NCBI GenBank assembly: GCA_028869185.1
Contig: JAGWTA010000003.1
Location: forward strand, 1-64,000
Source of the DNA: Hyphomicrobiales bacterium
GTDB lineage: Bacteria; Pseudomonadota; Alphaproteobacteria; Rhizobiales; Beijerinckiaceae
DNA length: 64,000 nucleotides
Reading direction: 5' to 3'
Under the pieces are notes generated by a model that was not told the DNA's origin, searched no databases, and worked only from the letters and a program-made list of their open reading frames with translations. How positions within the stretch are numbered: the stretch's first letter is position 1; every line of letters starts with the position of its first letter. Shown here one piece after another: positions 37,008 to 45,783 of the stretch. The translations under genes and the position numbers were made by a program.

Positions 37008-39143
37008 TCAGGCCGCCTTCGTGACGAGGCGCGACAGCGCGGCGCGCAAGCGGTCGAAACGCGAGGGGTTCGACACGATGTCGGCGCGATAGAAGGACGG
37101 GCAGAGCGTCGCCGCATGCGCCGCCTCGCCGCACAGGCCACAGCCGACGCACCCGTTTTCGACATGCGCCACGGGATCGCTTTTCAACGGATCGCGCGAG
37201 GTCTTCACCGTCAATGTGGGGCAGCCCGACAAGCGAATGCACGAATGATCGCCCGTGCATGTTTCGTCGTCGACGCCGTAGCGCGTGCGCACCATGCGTT
37301 CGCCGCGCGCCAGCGCCGCGGCGCGCAAAGGCTTGATGCGGCGCTGGCGTTCAAGCTGGCATTCGCCTTCCGCAACGATCACCTTCAATCCAGCATATGA
37401 ACTGCTCATGGCGTCTTCGAGCGCGTTCTTCACATCGCCGACGCGATAAGTGTGCACGTTGCGGATCCAGTTCACCCCCATGCCCTGCAACGTGTGCTCG
37501 ATCGTCAGTTCGGTCGCAGTCGCGCTCGCGGCGCCGGCCGCGCGCCGCTCGGCGCCATGCGGCGTCGAGACGAGTTCCTGCGTGCCCGTGGCGGACGTGT
37601 AGCCGTTCTTCAAAACGACGAGAACGCCGTCGGAGCCATTGAGCAGGCGCGATGCGACGCCCGACAGCAGGCCGTTATGCCAGAAACCGCCATCGCCCAT
37701 GATGGCGATGGGGCGCGTGCGCGAGAAGCTCTGCACGCCCGCGCTGGACGCCAGACTCATGCCATAGCCCAGAATGGAATTGCCGAAGGAGAAAGGCGCG
37801 AATGTCGCGAAGGAATGACAACCGATATCGGTCGACACATGCATGGGGCCGCGCTCCTTTTCGACAAGTTTGAGCGCGGCGAAAAACGGTCGTTCGGGAC
37901 AACCGATGCAAAAACCGGGCGGGCGCGCCGGAGCCGGCGCGCCGAGCAGGTTGGCGGCGGTTTGGCGCAGGGCGGCAATCTCGTCCATGTAATTTTGCGC
38001 GCCGGCGTTGGCCAGCTGCGGGACATGGCGCTCGATGAATTGCGCAAGGCCGCCGACGAGAATCTCGGACGTATATTCGCCAGCCATCGGCAGCATGTCC
38101 TTGCCATGCAGCGCCGTATCGACGCCGGCGCGGCGCAGGATTGTCGCGATGTCGCGCTCGATGTAATCGGGCTGACCTTCCTCGATCACGAGAACAGCCT
38201 TGCGTGGAGATGCAAACGCGACGATCTCCTGCGGGACAAGCGGATAAACCACATTGAGCGCAAGGATCGGCAGATCGGACTGGCCATCGGCGTCGGCAAG
38301 GCCGATCTCCTGCAAGGCGCGGATCAGCGCGTTGTAGAGGCCGCCCTGGACGATCAACGCGACATCGTCGCGCTTTCCCGCGAACGTCTCGTTCAGTCCT
38401 TCTTCGAGGATGAAACGCCGGGCGGCCGGCATGCGCTCGGCATATTTGCGCCGCTCGTGCGCATAGGTGACGGGGGGATGCGAAAGCTTGTCGTAATCAT
38501 GCGGCGCGGGCGCAGCGCGCCTATGCGCCGACAAGGCGGGGACGACATTGTTTTTTGCGACGAACTCGCCTTCGACGTGACAGGCGCGGATGCGCAATTC
38601 CAGAATGACGGGCGTGTTGGAGACTTCCGAAAGCGCGAAGGACTTTTCCACGGCGCGCACGATGCTCGGCAGGTTTGGGCGCGGATCGACAAGCCACAAA
38701 GCCGATTTCATCGCAAAGGCCTGCGTGCGCTCCTGCACGACGGATGCGCCTTCGCCGTAATCTTCGCCCACGATAATCAACGCGCCGCCCATCACGCCGG
38801 GCGAAGCGAGATTGGACAAGGCGTCCGCTGCAACATTGGTGCCGACGATGGACTTCCACGTCACCGCGCCGCGCGCGGGATAAGCGATGGACGCGCCGAG
38901 CATGGCGGCGGCAGACGCTTCGTTGGCGCAGGCTTCGACATGAACGCCAAGCTCGCGCATGTATTCTTTCGCCTGCACCATGACGTCGAGCAAATGCGAC
39001 ACGGGCGCGCCCTGATAGCCGCCGACATAGGACACGCCCGATTGCAGCAGCGCCTTGGTGACCGCGAGAATGCCTTCGCCGCGAAAGATCTCGCCCTCGC
39101 CGCGTTTCAGGCTTTCAATTTCCGATGCGAAAGATCGCTCCAT
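37008..39143 (-). CDS. iorA: Indolepyruvate ferredoxin oxidoreductase, alpha subunit
   Basis: A 711-residue thiamine-diphosphate iron-sulfur enzyme. The N-terminal domain has GYQGAPVSHLLDVM and ACANEASAAAMLGASIAYPA. The ThDP site is IMGDGGFWHNGLLSG with downstream LKNGYTSATGTQ. Cysteines for iron-sulfur clusters are in CIGCPERPFF and in the C-terminal ferredoxin-like part (CTGDHSCIRLSGCPTLTV and CVGCGLCGEAAHAATLCP). GAGGAAA precedes ATG 39143. It catabolises aromatic amino acid-derived 2-oxo acids. Confidence 0.95.
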   Translation of the reverse strand: MERSFASEIESLKRGEGEIFRGEGILAVTKALLQSGVSYVGGYQGAPVSHLLDVMVQAKEYMRELGVHVEACANEASAAAMLGASIAYPARGAVTWKSIVGTNVAADALSNLASPGVMGGALIIVGEDYGEGASVVQERTQAFAMKSALWLVDPRPNLPSIVRAVEKSFALSEVSNTPVILELRIRACHVEGEFVAKNNVVPALSAHRRAAPAPHDYDKLSHPPVTYAHERRKYAERMPAARRFILEEGLNETFAGKRDDVALIVQGGLYNALIRALQEIGLADADGQSDLPILALNVVYPLVPQEIVAFASPRKAVLVIEEGQPDYIERDIATILRRAGVDTALHGKDMLPMAGEYTSEILVGGLAQFIERHVPQLANAGAQNYMDEIAALRQTAANLLGAPAPARPPGFCIGCPERPFFAALKLVEKERGPMHVSTDIGCHSFATFAPFSFGNSILGYGMSLASSAGVQSFSRTRPIAIMGDGGFWHNGLLSGVASRLLNGSDGVLVVLKNGYTSATGTQELVSTPHGAERRAAGAASATATELTIEHTLQGMGVNWIRNVHTYRVGDVKNALEDAMSSSYAGLKVIVAEGECQLERQRRIKPLRAAALARGERMVRTRYGVDDETCTGDHSCIRLSGCPTLTVKTSRDPLKSDPVAHVENGCVGCGLCGEAAHAATLCPSFYRADIVSNPSRFDRLRAALSRLVTKAA

Positions 39144-39213
39144 GCGTTTCCTCGGGGTTTTCTTGCGAGGATAACATGGGCGGCCCGCACGCCAAGCGCG
39201 GGCTTTGGCGGGC

Positions 39214-40071
39214 TCACGCGCCGCGCCGCTGCGCCTCGATGCGATAGGGATGGGCGGGATAGACGCCCAGAATGCTGACTTCGCGCGTGAAGAAGCGCAG
39301 CTCTTCGAGCGCCAGCGCCAGCGGCCGGTCATTGGGGTGGCCGTCGACATCGGCCAGAAACTGCGTGGCCGTGAACTGGCCTTCGACCATGTAGCTTTCC
39401 AGCTTGGTCATATTGACGCCGCTGGTCGCAAAACCGCCAAGCGCCTTGTACAGCGCGGCAGGCACGTTGCGCACGCGGAACAGGAACGAGGTGACGACGG
39501 GGCCGTTGTTTGCCGGCGCCCATTTGGGCTCGCGCGCCAGAATGACGAAGCGCGTGGTGTTGTGATCTTCATCCTCGACGTTCTCAGCGAGAATATCGAG
39601 CCCATAGATCGGCGCCGCCATTTTCGGCGCGAGCGCCGCTTTCGTCACATCGCCCCATTCGGCGACCTGGCGCGCGGCGCCGGCGGTATCGGCCGCCACA
39701 TGCGTCTTCATGCCAATGCGCCGCGTGATGTTGCGGCACTGTCCGAGCGCATGAATGTGGCTGTAGACATCGCGCAAACCCGACAAGGTTGCGCCTTTGG
39801 GCGCCATCAGCTGGAAATGAATGGGCAGAAAATATTCGCCGACGATATGAAGACCGGCCCTGGGCAGGAAGTGATGGATATCGGCGACGCGGCCGGCGAT
39901 GGAATTTTCGATCGGAATCATGCCGAGCGCGGCGGTCCCGTCGCTGACGGCGGCCAGCGCCTCCTCGAATGTCGCGCAGGGCAGCGGCTCCATCTCCGGG
40001 TGAACATCGGCGCAGGCGATATGCGAATTGGCGCCCGGCTCGCCCTGATAAGCGATCTTCAGTCTGGTCAT
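39214..40071 (-). CDS. pheA: Prephenate dehydratase
   Basis: A 285-residue monofunctional enzyme converting prephenate to phenylpyruvate. The catalytic domain has IAYQGEPGANSHIA, GMIPIENSIAGRVADIHH and HALGQCRNITRR, and DEDHNTTRFVILAREP contains the conserved TRF. The C-terminal ACT domain (PAALYKALGGFATSGVNMTKLESYM) should mediate phenylalanine feedback. It overlaps kdsB by 4 bp, a common alphaproteobacterial arrangement. Confidence 0.96.
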   Translation of the reverse strand: MTRLKIAYQGEPGANSHIACADVHPEMEPLPCATFEEALAAVSDGTAALGMIPIENSIAGRVADIHHFLPRAGLHIVGEYFLPIHFQLMAPKGATLSGLRDVYSHIHALGQCRNITRRIGMKTHVAADTAGAARQVAEWGDVTKAALAPKMAAPIYGLDILAENVEDEDHNTTRFVILAREPKWAPANNGPVVTSFLFRVRNVPAALYKALGGFATSGVNMTKLESYMVEGQFTATQFLADVDGHPNDRPLALALEELRFFTREVSILGVYPAHPYRIEAQRRGA

Positions 40072-40814
40072 GGTTCGCTTCGCTCGAAATGCGCGCGCAG
40101 ACGCGCGAGGTCCTGCGGCGTATCCACGCCGCGATGGGCTGAGTCAACCATCGCCGCGTCGATCCGCATGCCCGCCTCCAGCGCGCGCAATTGTTCGAGC
40201 TTCTCGCAAAGCTCGAGGGGCGATGGCGGCAGGTCTACAAAAGCCTCAAGCGCAGCGCGGCGCCAGACATAGACGCCGATATGGCGCGTCAGGCGCTGCG
40301 CGCCCCAGGGCGCGGGCGCGCGGGTGAAATAAAGGGCCCGCAGGCGTTCGCCGCCGCGCGCGGCGCCAATGATCTTCACGGCCGCCGGATCGTCCCGCTC
40401 GGCCTCATCCATCGGGGTCGCAAGCGTTCCGACATCGACCGCCGGGTCGTCCATCAGGGCCAGCGCTGCGCGCAGGTGAGCGGGCGCCATCAAGGGCTCG
40501 TCGCCCTGCAGATTGACGATCACGTCATGCCTGCGGTGGGGATCGAGCGCGGCCAGCGCGGCGGCGATACGGTCGGAGCCGGACGGCAGCGCGGGGTCGG
40601 TCATCGCCGCCTGCCCCCCGGCTGCGGCCACCGCCGCAGCGATTTCGGGCGCGTCGGTCGCCACGAAAACCGGCCCGATTGCAGCTTCCAGCGCACGCTC
40701 CAGCGTCTGGACGACCATCGGCTTGCCGCCGATCTCGGCCAGGGCCTTGCCGGGCAGGCGCTGCGAGCCCATGCGGGCGGGAATGAGGACGATGGGCCGC
40801 ATAAGGTGCGACAT
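40068..40814 (-). CDS. kdsB: 3-deoxy-manno-octulosonate cytidylyltransferase
   Basis: A 248-residue enzyme making CMP-Kdo for lipid A-core synthesis. The nucleotide loop is VLIPARMGSQRLPGKALAE; VNLQGDEPLMAP and the ending LELCEKLEQLRALEAGMRID are diagnostic. Start candidates are ATG 40814 and ATG 40802; neither has a strong Shine-Dalgarno. It is divergent from cycM over about 90 bp. Confidence 0.95.
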   Translation of the reverse strand: MSHLMRPIVLIPARMGSQRLPGKALAEIGGKPMVVQTLERALEAAIGPVFVATDAPEIAAAVAAAGGQAAMTDPALPSGSDRIAAALAALDPHRRHDVIVNLQGDEPLMAPAHLRAALALMDDPAVDVGTLATPMDEAERDDPAAVKIIGAARGGERLRALYFTRAPAPWGAQRLTRHIGVYVWRRAALEAFVDLPPSPLELCEKLEQLRALEAGMRIDAAMVDSAHRGVDTPQDLARLRAHFERSEP

Positions 40815-40903
40815 ATAGAGAGTTGCCAAGGGCCCGGCAAAACAGCTAAGCAAACCGCATCCCGGCGCGGGGAATGGCGCAAAACGGACAAACGCGGGGA
40901 AAC

Positions 40904-41449
40904 ATGAATTTCGAGATCAACAAGGCGGTTGGCGCAGGACTCGGCGCTCTGCTGTTCACCTTCATGCTCGGCCTCTTCACCGAAGCGCTTTATTCGCAGC
41001 CGGCCATGAAAAAGCCGGGCTACGATCTGCCGGGCGCGAGCGCCGAGGGCCACGGCGCGGCCGAGGCGAAAGCCGCAGAACCGGCCGTTCCGCTTCCGGT
41101 TCTTCTGGCCAAGGCCGATCCGGCCAAGGGCAAGGACGACGCCAAGCCCTGCACCGCCTGCCACGATTTCTCGAAGGGCGGCGCCGCCAAGGTTGGACCG
41201 CCGCTTTACGGCGTCGTCGGCCGGCCGAAAGCCTCCATCGCAGGCTTCAACTATTCCGACGGCATGAAGGCCAAGGGCGGCGACTGGTCCTACGACGAAC
41301 TGGACCATTTCATCGCCAGCCCCAAGACGGATATTTCCGGCACGAAAATGGCGTTCGCCGGCGAGAAGGATGCGGCCAAGCGCGCCGCCATCATCGCCTA
41401 TCTGCGTTCGCTGTCGGACAATCCGCTGCCGCTGCCGGCGGCCAAGTAA
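40904..41449 (+). CDS. cycM: Membrane-anchored cytochrome c (CycM-like)
   Basis: A 181-residue protein with an uncleaved N-terminal anchor (about residues 9-28, GAGLGALLFTFMLGLFTEA), an Ala/Pro/Glu-rich linker, and one class I cytochrome c domain. The heme motif is CTACH (CTACHDFSKGGAAKVGPPLYG) and the axial Met lies in GTKMAFAG. CycM proteins pass electrons from the bc1 complex to an aa3-type oxidase. ATG 40904 with GGGGAAAC is preferred over an upstream in-frame ATG at 40874. A strong terminator follows. Confidence 0.93.
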   Translation: MNFEINKAVGAGLGALLFTFMLGLFTEALYSQPAMKKPGYDLPGASAEGHGAAEAKAAEPAVPLPVLLAKADPAKGKDDAKPCTACHDFSKGGAAKVGPPLYGVVGRPKASIAGFNYSDGMKAKGGDWSYDELDHFIASPKTDISGTKMAFAGEKDAAKRAAIIAYLRSLSDNPLPLPAAK

Positions 41450-41486
41450 GCGCCCCGGGGCGCATCCGACACAAACGCGAAAAAGA

Positions 41487-41513
41487 GCCGGGCCCAGCGC
41501 CCGGCTTTTTTTT
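41487..41513 (+). terminator. Strong rho-independent terminator of cycM
   Basis: GCCGGGC (41487-41493) pairs with GCCCGGC (41499-41505) over a CCAGC loop, followed directly by eight T. Confidence 0.93.
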
Positions 41514-41626
41514 CGCAGATGCATTCGCGAGCTCTGCAAGCGCGGCGCCGTCCTTAATGAAGGCTGATTTCAGCGGCAAAAGCGGCCATAATCCGCGCGC
41601 GAATCGCGCGGGGTCGAGGGCTTGAA

Positions 41627-43501
41627 TTGACGCAGCCGGAAAAACACATCAGCCGCCGCGCCGTTCTGGCGGGCGGCGCCGCTCTGGCTGCGGCAGCGGC
41701 CGCGCCTGCGGGCGCAAAAGAAGCGGGCGCGGCGGCGGCAACGCAAGAGTGGACGCAGGCCTATGGCCTGTCCGTTTTCGGCGATCTCGCCCTGCCCGCC
41801 GATTTCAAGATCTTTCCCTATGCGCGTGCGGATGCGCCCAAAGGGGGAACTTTCTCGCAGGATACGGAAGGCGCGTTCAACTCGCTCAATCCCTTCATCC
41901 TGAAAGGCGATGCGCCCGGCCAGGTCGCGATGATCTTCGATACGCTGATGACGGGCAGTCTGGACGAGCCGGACGCGCTCTATCCGCTTGTCGCCGAAAC
42001 GGTCGCGCTGTCGCCCGACAAAAACACCATGCGCTTCACGCTGCGCAAACAGGCGCGGTTCCACGACGGTTCGCCGCTGACGGCGCGCGATGTCGTATTT
42101 TCGCTGCAGGTGCTGAAGGACAAGGCCTCGCCCGCGATCCGCCGGCTGCTCGCCGATATGGAAAGCGCCAGCGCGCCTGACGATCTGACCGTGCTGGTGG
42201 CGATGAAAGCCGGCCACAGCCGTCAATTGCCGCTGTTCATTGCGGGGCAGCCGATCTTCTCTGCGAAATATTACGCCGCGCGCGCCTTCGACGAAACGAC
42301 GATGGAGCCGCCGCTTGGATCAGGCGCCTACAAGATCGGCAAGTTCGAACCGGGGCGCTTCATCGCCTTCGACCGCGTCGCCGATTACTGGGGCAAGGAT
42401 CTGCCGGTGAATGTCGGGCAGAATAATTTCGACGTCATCCGCTACGAGTATTTCAACGATCGCACGGTGGCTTTCGAAGGTTTCAAGGCGGGTTTCTACA
42501 CCGCGCGCGAGGATCGCACATCCTTCATCTGGGCGAAGGAATATAATTTCCCCGCCTTCATGCAAAAACGCGTCGTGAAAGAGACCTTGCCCGACGCGCG
42601 CATTCCGCAGACGCAGGGCTGGTTCTTCAATCTTCGTCGCCCGCAATTTTCAGATCCCCGCATTCGCGAGGCGATCTCCTGCTGTTTCGATTTCGGCTGG
42701 ACGAACGCCAACATCATGTACGGGCTGTACAAGCATACGCAGTCCTTTTTCGAAAATTCCGACCTGAAAGCGCAAGGCGCGCCGGATGCCGCCGAGAGCG
42801 CGCTGCTGGAGCCCTTCCGCGCGCAATTGCCGGCGGAGATTTTCGGCCCCGCCTATCTTGCGCCAGAAAGCGACGGCTCGGGGCAGGACCGCGTGCTGCT
42901 CAAGCGCGCGCTCGAGCTTTTCACCGCCGCCGGTTGCAAGCGCGACAATGGCGCGCTGCTCTTGCCTTCGGGCGCGCCGCTGACGATTGAGTTTCTTGAT
43001 CATTCGAGCGCACTCGAGCGGCACACGCAGCCGTTCATCAAGAACCTGAAACTGCTCGGCGTCGATGCGCGCATGCGCATTGTCGACACTGCGCAATATT
43101 CCCAGCGCATGCGCGATTTCGATTTCGACATGTCCGTCATGGCCATGCTGATGGCCTATTCGCCGGGAGAGGAGCTGGCGGCGCAATTCGGATCGCAGGC
43201 CGCCGCGCAAAAGGGCTCGGCCAATCGCGCGGGCATCGCCCATCCCGCGATCGACGCGCTGATCGCCAAGGCGCAGCTCGTCAATTCGCGCGCCGAACTC
43301 ATTCCGATCATTCGCGCGCTCGACCGCACATTGCGCATCGGACGTTATTGGGTGCCCCAATGGTTCAAGCCCGAGCGCTGGCTCGCGCATTGGGATGTAT
43401 ACGGGCGCCCCGAACGCGCGCCGCGCTTCGACCCTGGCATGGCCTCCACCTGGTGGTGGGACGAGGCGCGCGCCAAAGCGATCGACTACAAGGCCAAGTG
43501 A
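41627..43501 (+). CDS. yejA: YejA-type peptide/microcin C ABC transporter binding protein
   Basis: A 624-residue family 5 solute-binding protein. The N-terminus HISRRAVLAGGAALAAAAAA is a twin-arginine-like signal. GSGAYKIGKFEPGRFIAFDRV, DVIRYEYFNDRTVAFEGF, TQGWFFNLRRPQFSDPRIRE and the end RFDPGMASTWWWDEARAKAI are typical of YejA. A TTG start at 41627 is the only one that keeps the signal peptide. The ligand family is oligopeptides, including heptapeptide-nucleotides. It begins the yejABEF operon; yejB follows with no gap. Confidence 0.9.
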   Translation: MTQPEKHISRRAVLAGGAALAAAAAAPAGAKEAGAAAATQEWTQAYGLSVFGDLALPADFKIFPYARADAPKGGTFSQDTEGAFNSLNPFILKGDAPGQVAMIFDTLMTGSLDEPDALYPLVAETVALSPDKNTMRFTLRKQARFHDGSPLTARDVVFSLQVLKDKASPAIRRLLADMESASAPDDLTVLVAMKAGHSRQLPLFIAGQPIFSAKYYAARAFDETTMEPPLGSGAYKIGKFEPGRFIAFDRVADYWGKDLPVNVGQNNFDVIRYEYFNDRTVAFEGFKAGFYTAREDRTSFIWAKEYNFPAFMQKRVVKETLPDARIPQTQGWFFNLRRPQFSDPRIREAISCCFDFGWTNANIMYGLYKHTQSFFENSDLKAQGAPDAAESALLEPFRAQLPAEIFGPAYLAPESDGSGQDRVLLKRALELFTAAGCKRDNGALLLPSGAPLTIEFLDHSSALERHTQPFIKNLKLLGVDARMRIVDTAQYSQRMRDFDFDMSVMAMLMAYSPGEELAAQFGSQAAAQKGSANRAGIAHPAIDALIAKAQLVNSRAELIPIIRALDRTLRIGRYWVPQWFKPERWLAHWDVYGRPERAPRFDPGMASTWWWDEARAKAIDYKAK

Positions 43502-44614
43502 ATGGCCGCCTATATCCTGCGGCGTCTTTTGCTGATGATCCCGACGCTGTTCGGTATCATGCTCATCACGTTCTCGGTGGCGCAGCTTGCGCCCGGCGGT
43601 CCTGTCGAGCGCATCGTCGCGCAGTTGCAGGGGCAGGACATGGGCGCCACGTCGCGTTTTGGCGGAGGCGGCGGCGAGGGCGCAAGCGCTGCGGCGGCGC
43701 AGGCGAGCGCGATGGAATCGGCAAAATATCGCGGCGCGCAGGGGCTCGATCCGAAATTCATCGAAGAGCTGAACAAGCAATTCGGCTATGACAAGCCCGC
43801 CTACGAACGTTTCTGGATCATGCTGCGCGATTACGCGCGCTTCGATTTCGGCAAGTCCTATTTCCGCGACACGCCCGTGGTGCGGTTGATCGCGGAGAAG
43901 TTGCCTGTCTCGATGTCGCTCGGCCTCTGGATGACGATGATCTCCTATCTCGTTTCCATCCCGCTCGGCATTTCCAAGGCGGTGCGCGACGGGACGCGAT
44001 TCGATACCTGGACGTCGACCATCATCATTATCGGTTACGCCATTCCAAGCTTCCTGTTCGCGCTTTTGCTGATCATTCTTTTCGCGGGCGGTTCCTTCCC
44101 GCATATCGGGCAGCTTTTTCCGCTGCGCGGGCTGACGAGCGAAAATTTCGACCAGCTGTCCACGTTCGGAAAGGTGAAAGACTACCTGTGGCACATCACC
44201 CTGCCGGTGACGGCGATGGTGCTGGGCTCTTTCGCCACATCGACGTTCCTGACCAAGAACTCGTTTCTGGACGAGATAAAAAAACAATATGTACAGACCG
44301 CGCGCATGAAGGGTCTGACCGACCGGCAGGTGCTTTACGGCCATGTGTTTCGCAACGCCATGCTGATCGTGATCGCCGGTTTTCCCGGCGCATTCATTCA
44401 CGCGTTTTTTACGGGATCGCTGCTCATCGAAACAATTTTTTCGCTGGACGGCATGGGCCTGCTGTCATTTGAATCGATCGTCAATCGCGACTATCCAGTC
44501 GTCTTCGCCAATCTGTTCATTTTTTCGCTGCTCGGACTTGTTCTCAATCTGCTGACCGATCTGACCTATATGTGGATCGATCCCCGCATCGATTTCGAAG
44601 CGCGGGAGGCGTGA
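43502..44614 (+). CDS. yejB: YejB-type peptide ABC transporter permease
   Basis: A 370-residue permease with the DppB-like opening YILRRLLLMIPTLFGIMLI. A Gly/Ala-rich loop after residue 50 (FGGGGGEGASAAAAQASA) extends the first periplasmic region and is seen in other YejB proteins. The EAA-like loop is TARMKGLTDRQVLYGHVFRN and the end LGLVLNLLTDLTYMWIDPRI. The start directly abuts the yejA stop; the stop overlaps the yejE start by one base. Confidence 0.95.
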   Translation: MAAYILRRLLLMIPTLFGIMLITFSVAQLAPGGPVERIVAQLQGQDMGATSRFGGGGGEGASAAAAQASAMESAKYRGAQGLDPKFIEELNKQFGYDKPAYERFWIMLRDYARFDFGKSYFRDTPVVRLIAEKLPVSMSLGLWMTMISYLVSIPLGISKAVRDGTRFDTWTSTIIIIGYAIPSFLFALLLIILFAGGSFPHIGQLFPLRGLTSENFDQLSTFGKVKDYLWHITLPVTAMVLGSFATSTFLTKNSFLDEIKKQYVQTARMKGLTDRQVLYGHVFRNAMLIVIAGFPGAFIHAFFTGSLLIETIFSLDGMGLLSFESIVNRDYPVVFANLFIFSLLGLVLNLLTDLTYMWIDPRIDFEAREA

Positions 44615-45783
44615 TGGACGAGACGCTCACGGCAAGCGCGCCCGCGCCGCTCGCTCCGCCTCTGAAGCAGGAAGGGCTGCTGAAACTGACGCCGATGAAT
44701 CAGCGGCGGCTCGACAATTTTCGCGCGAACCGGCGCGGCTTCTGGTCCTTCTGGATTTTCGCGCTCCTGTTCATCCTGTCGCTGTTCGCCGAATTCATCG
44801 CCAACGACCGGCCGATTCTCGCGCATTACAAGGGCGAATGGCTCTTTCCGGTTTTCGTGAATTATCCGGAGGAAAAATTCGGCGGCTTTCTGGCGACGCC
44901 CGATTATCGCGATCCTGTCATCCAGAAGGAAATTTCCGATCACGGCTGGGCGCTCTGGCCGCCGATCCATTATTCCTACAACACGATCAATCGCGATTTG
45001 CCGACGCCCGCGCCCGCGCCGCCGACCTGGATGCTGACCGAGGCGCAATGCGCGAAAGTCGCAGCGCGAACAGCGCCGCAGATCGCGCATCCGCGCTGCT
45101 CGGACATCGAATGGAACTGGCTCGGCACCGACGATCAGGGACGCGATGTCGTCGCGCGGCTGATTTACGGTTTCCGCATTTCGATCCTTTTCGGACTCGT
45201 TCTGGCGGCAGTCTCTTCGGTCTTCGGCATCATGGCGGGCGCCGTGCAGGGTTATTTCGGCGGGCGCGTCGATCTGGTGATGCAACGTTTCATCGAGGTC
45301 TGGTCATCGCTGCCGCAGCTTTACCTGCTCATCATCATTTCATCGATTCTGGCGCCGGGGTTTTTCGTTCTGCTCGGCATTCTGCTGTTGTTCTCATGGA
45401 CGGCGCTGGTGCATGTCGTGCGCGCCGAATTTCTGCGCGCGCGCAATTTCGAATATGTCGCGGCGGCGCGCGCGCTCGGCCTTTCGGATGCGCGCATCAT
45501 GGTCAAACACGTTCTGCCCAATGCAATGGTGGCGACGCTGACCTTTCTGCCCTTCGTGCTCAATTCATCGATCACGACGCTTACCTCGCTCGATTTTCTG
45601 GGCTTCGGATTGCCGCCCGGCTCTCCCTCGCTCGGCGAATTGCTGCTGCAGGGCAAGACCAACCTGCAGGCGCCCTGGCTTGGCGTGACGGGTTTTGTGG
45701 TGATTGCAGCGATGCTGGCGCTGCTCGTCTTTGTCGGCGAAGCGGTGCGCGACGCCTTCGATCCGCGAAAGACATTCGCATGA
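44614..45783 (+). CDS. yejE: YejE-type peptide ABC transporter permease
   Basis: A 389-residue permease of the DppC class with a long periplasmic insert. RRGFWSFWIFALLFILSLF is the first helix; HYSYNTINRDLPTPAPAPPT and WNWLGTDDQGRDVVARLIYG are typical of YejE, and AAARALGLSDARIMVKHVLP is the EAA loop. The stop overlaps the yejF start by ATGA. Confidence 0.95.
   Translation: MDETLTASAPAPLAPPLKQEGLLKLTPMNQRRLDNFRANRRGFWSFWIFALLFILSLFAEFIANDRPILAHYKGEWLFPVFVNYPEEKFGGFLATPDYRDPVIQKEISDHGWALWPPIHYSYNTINRDLPTPAPAPPTWMLTEAQCAKVAARTAPQIAHPRCSDIEWNWLGTDDQGRDVVARLIYGFRISILFGLVLAAVSSVFGIMAGAVQGYFGGRVDLVMQRFIEVWSSLPQLYLLIIISSILAPGFFVLLGILLLFSWTALVHVVRAEFLRARNFEYVAAARALGLSDARIMVKHVLPNAMVATLTFLPFVLNSSITTLTSLDFLGFGLPPGSPSLGELLLQGKTNLQAPWLGVTGFVVIAAMLALLVFVGEAVRDAFDPRKTFA

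Noticed and set aside
37452-39278. Plus-strand 608-residue open frame opposite iorA
   Set aside because: IorA motifs are complete on the minus strand; the opposite frame is a shadow.
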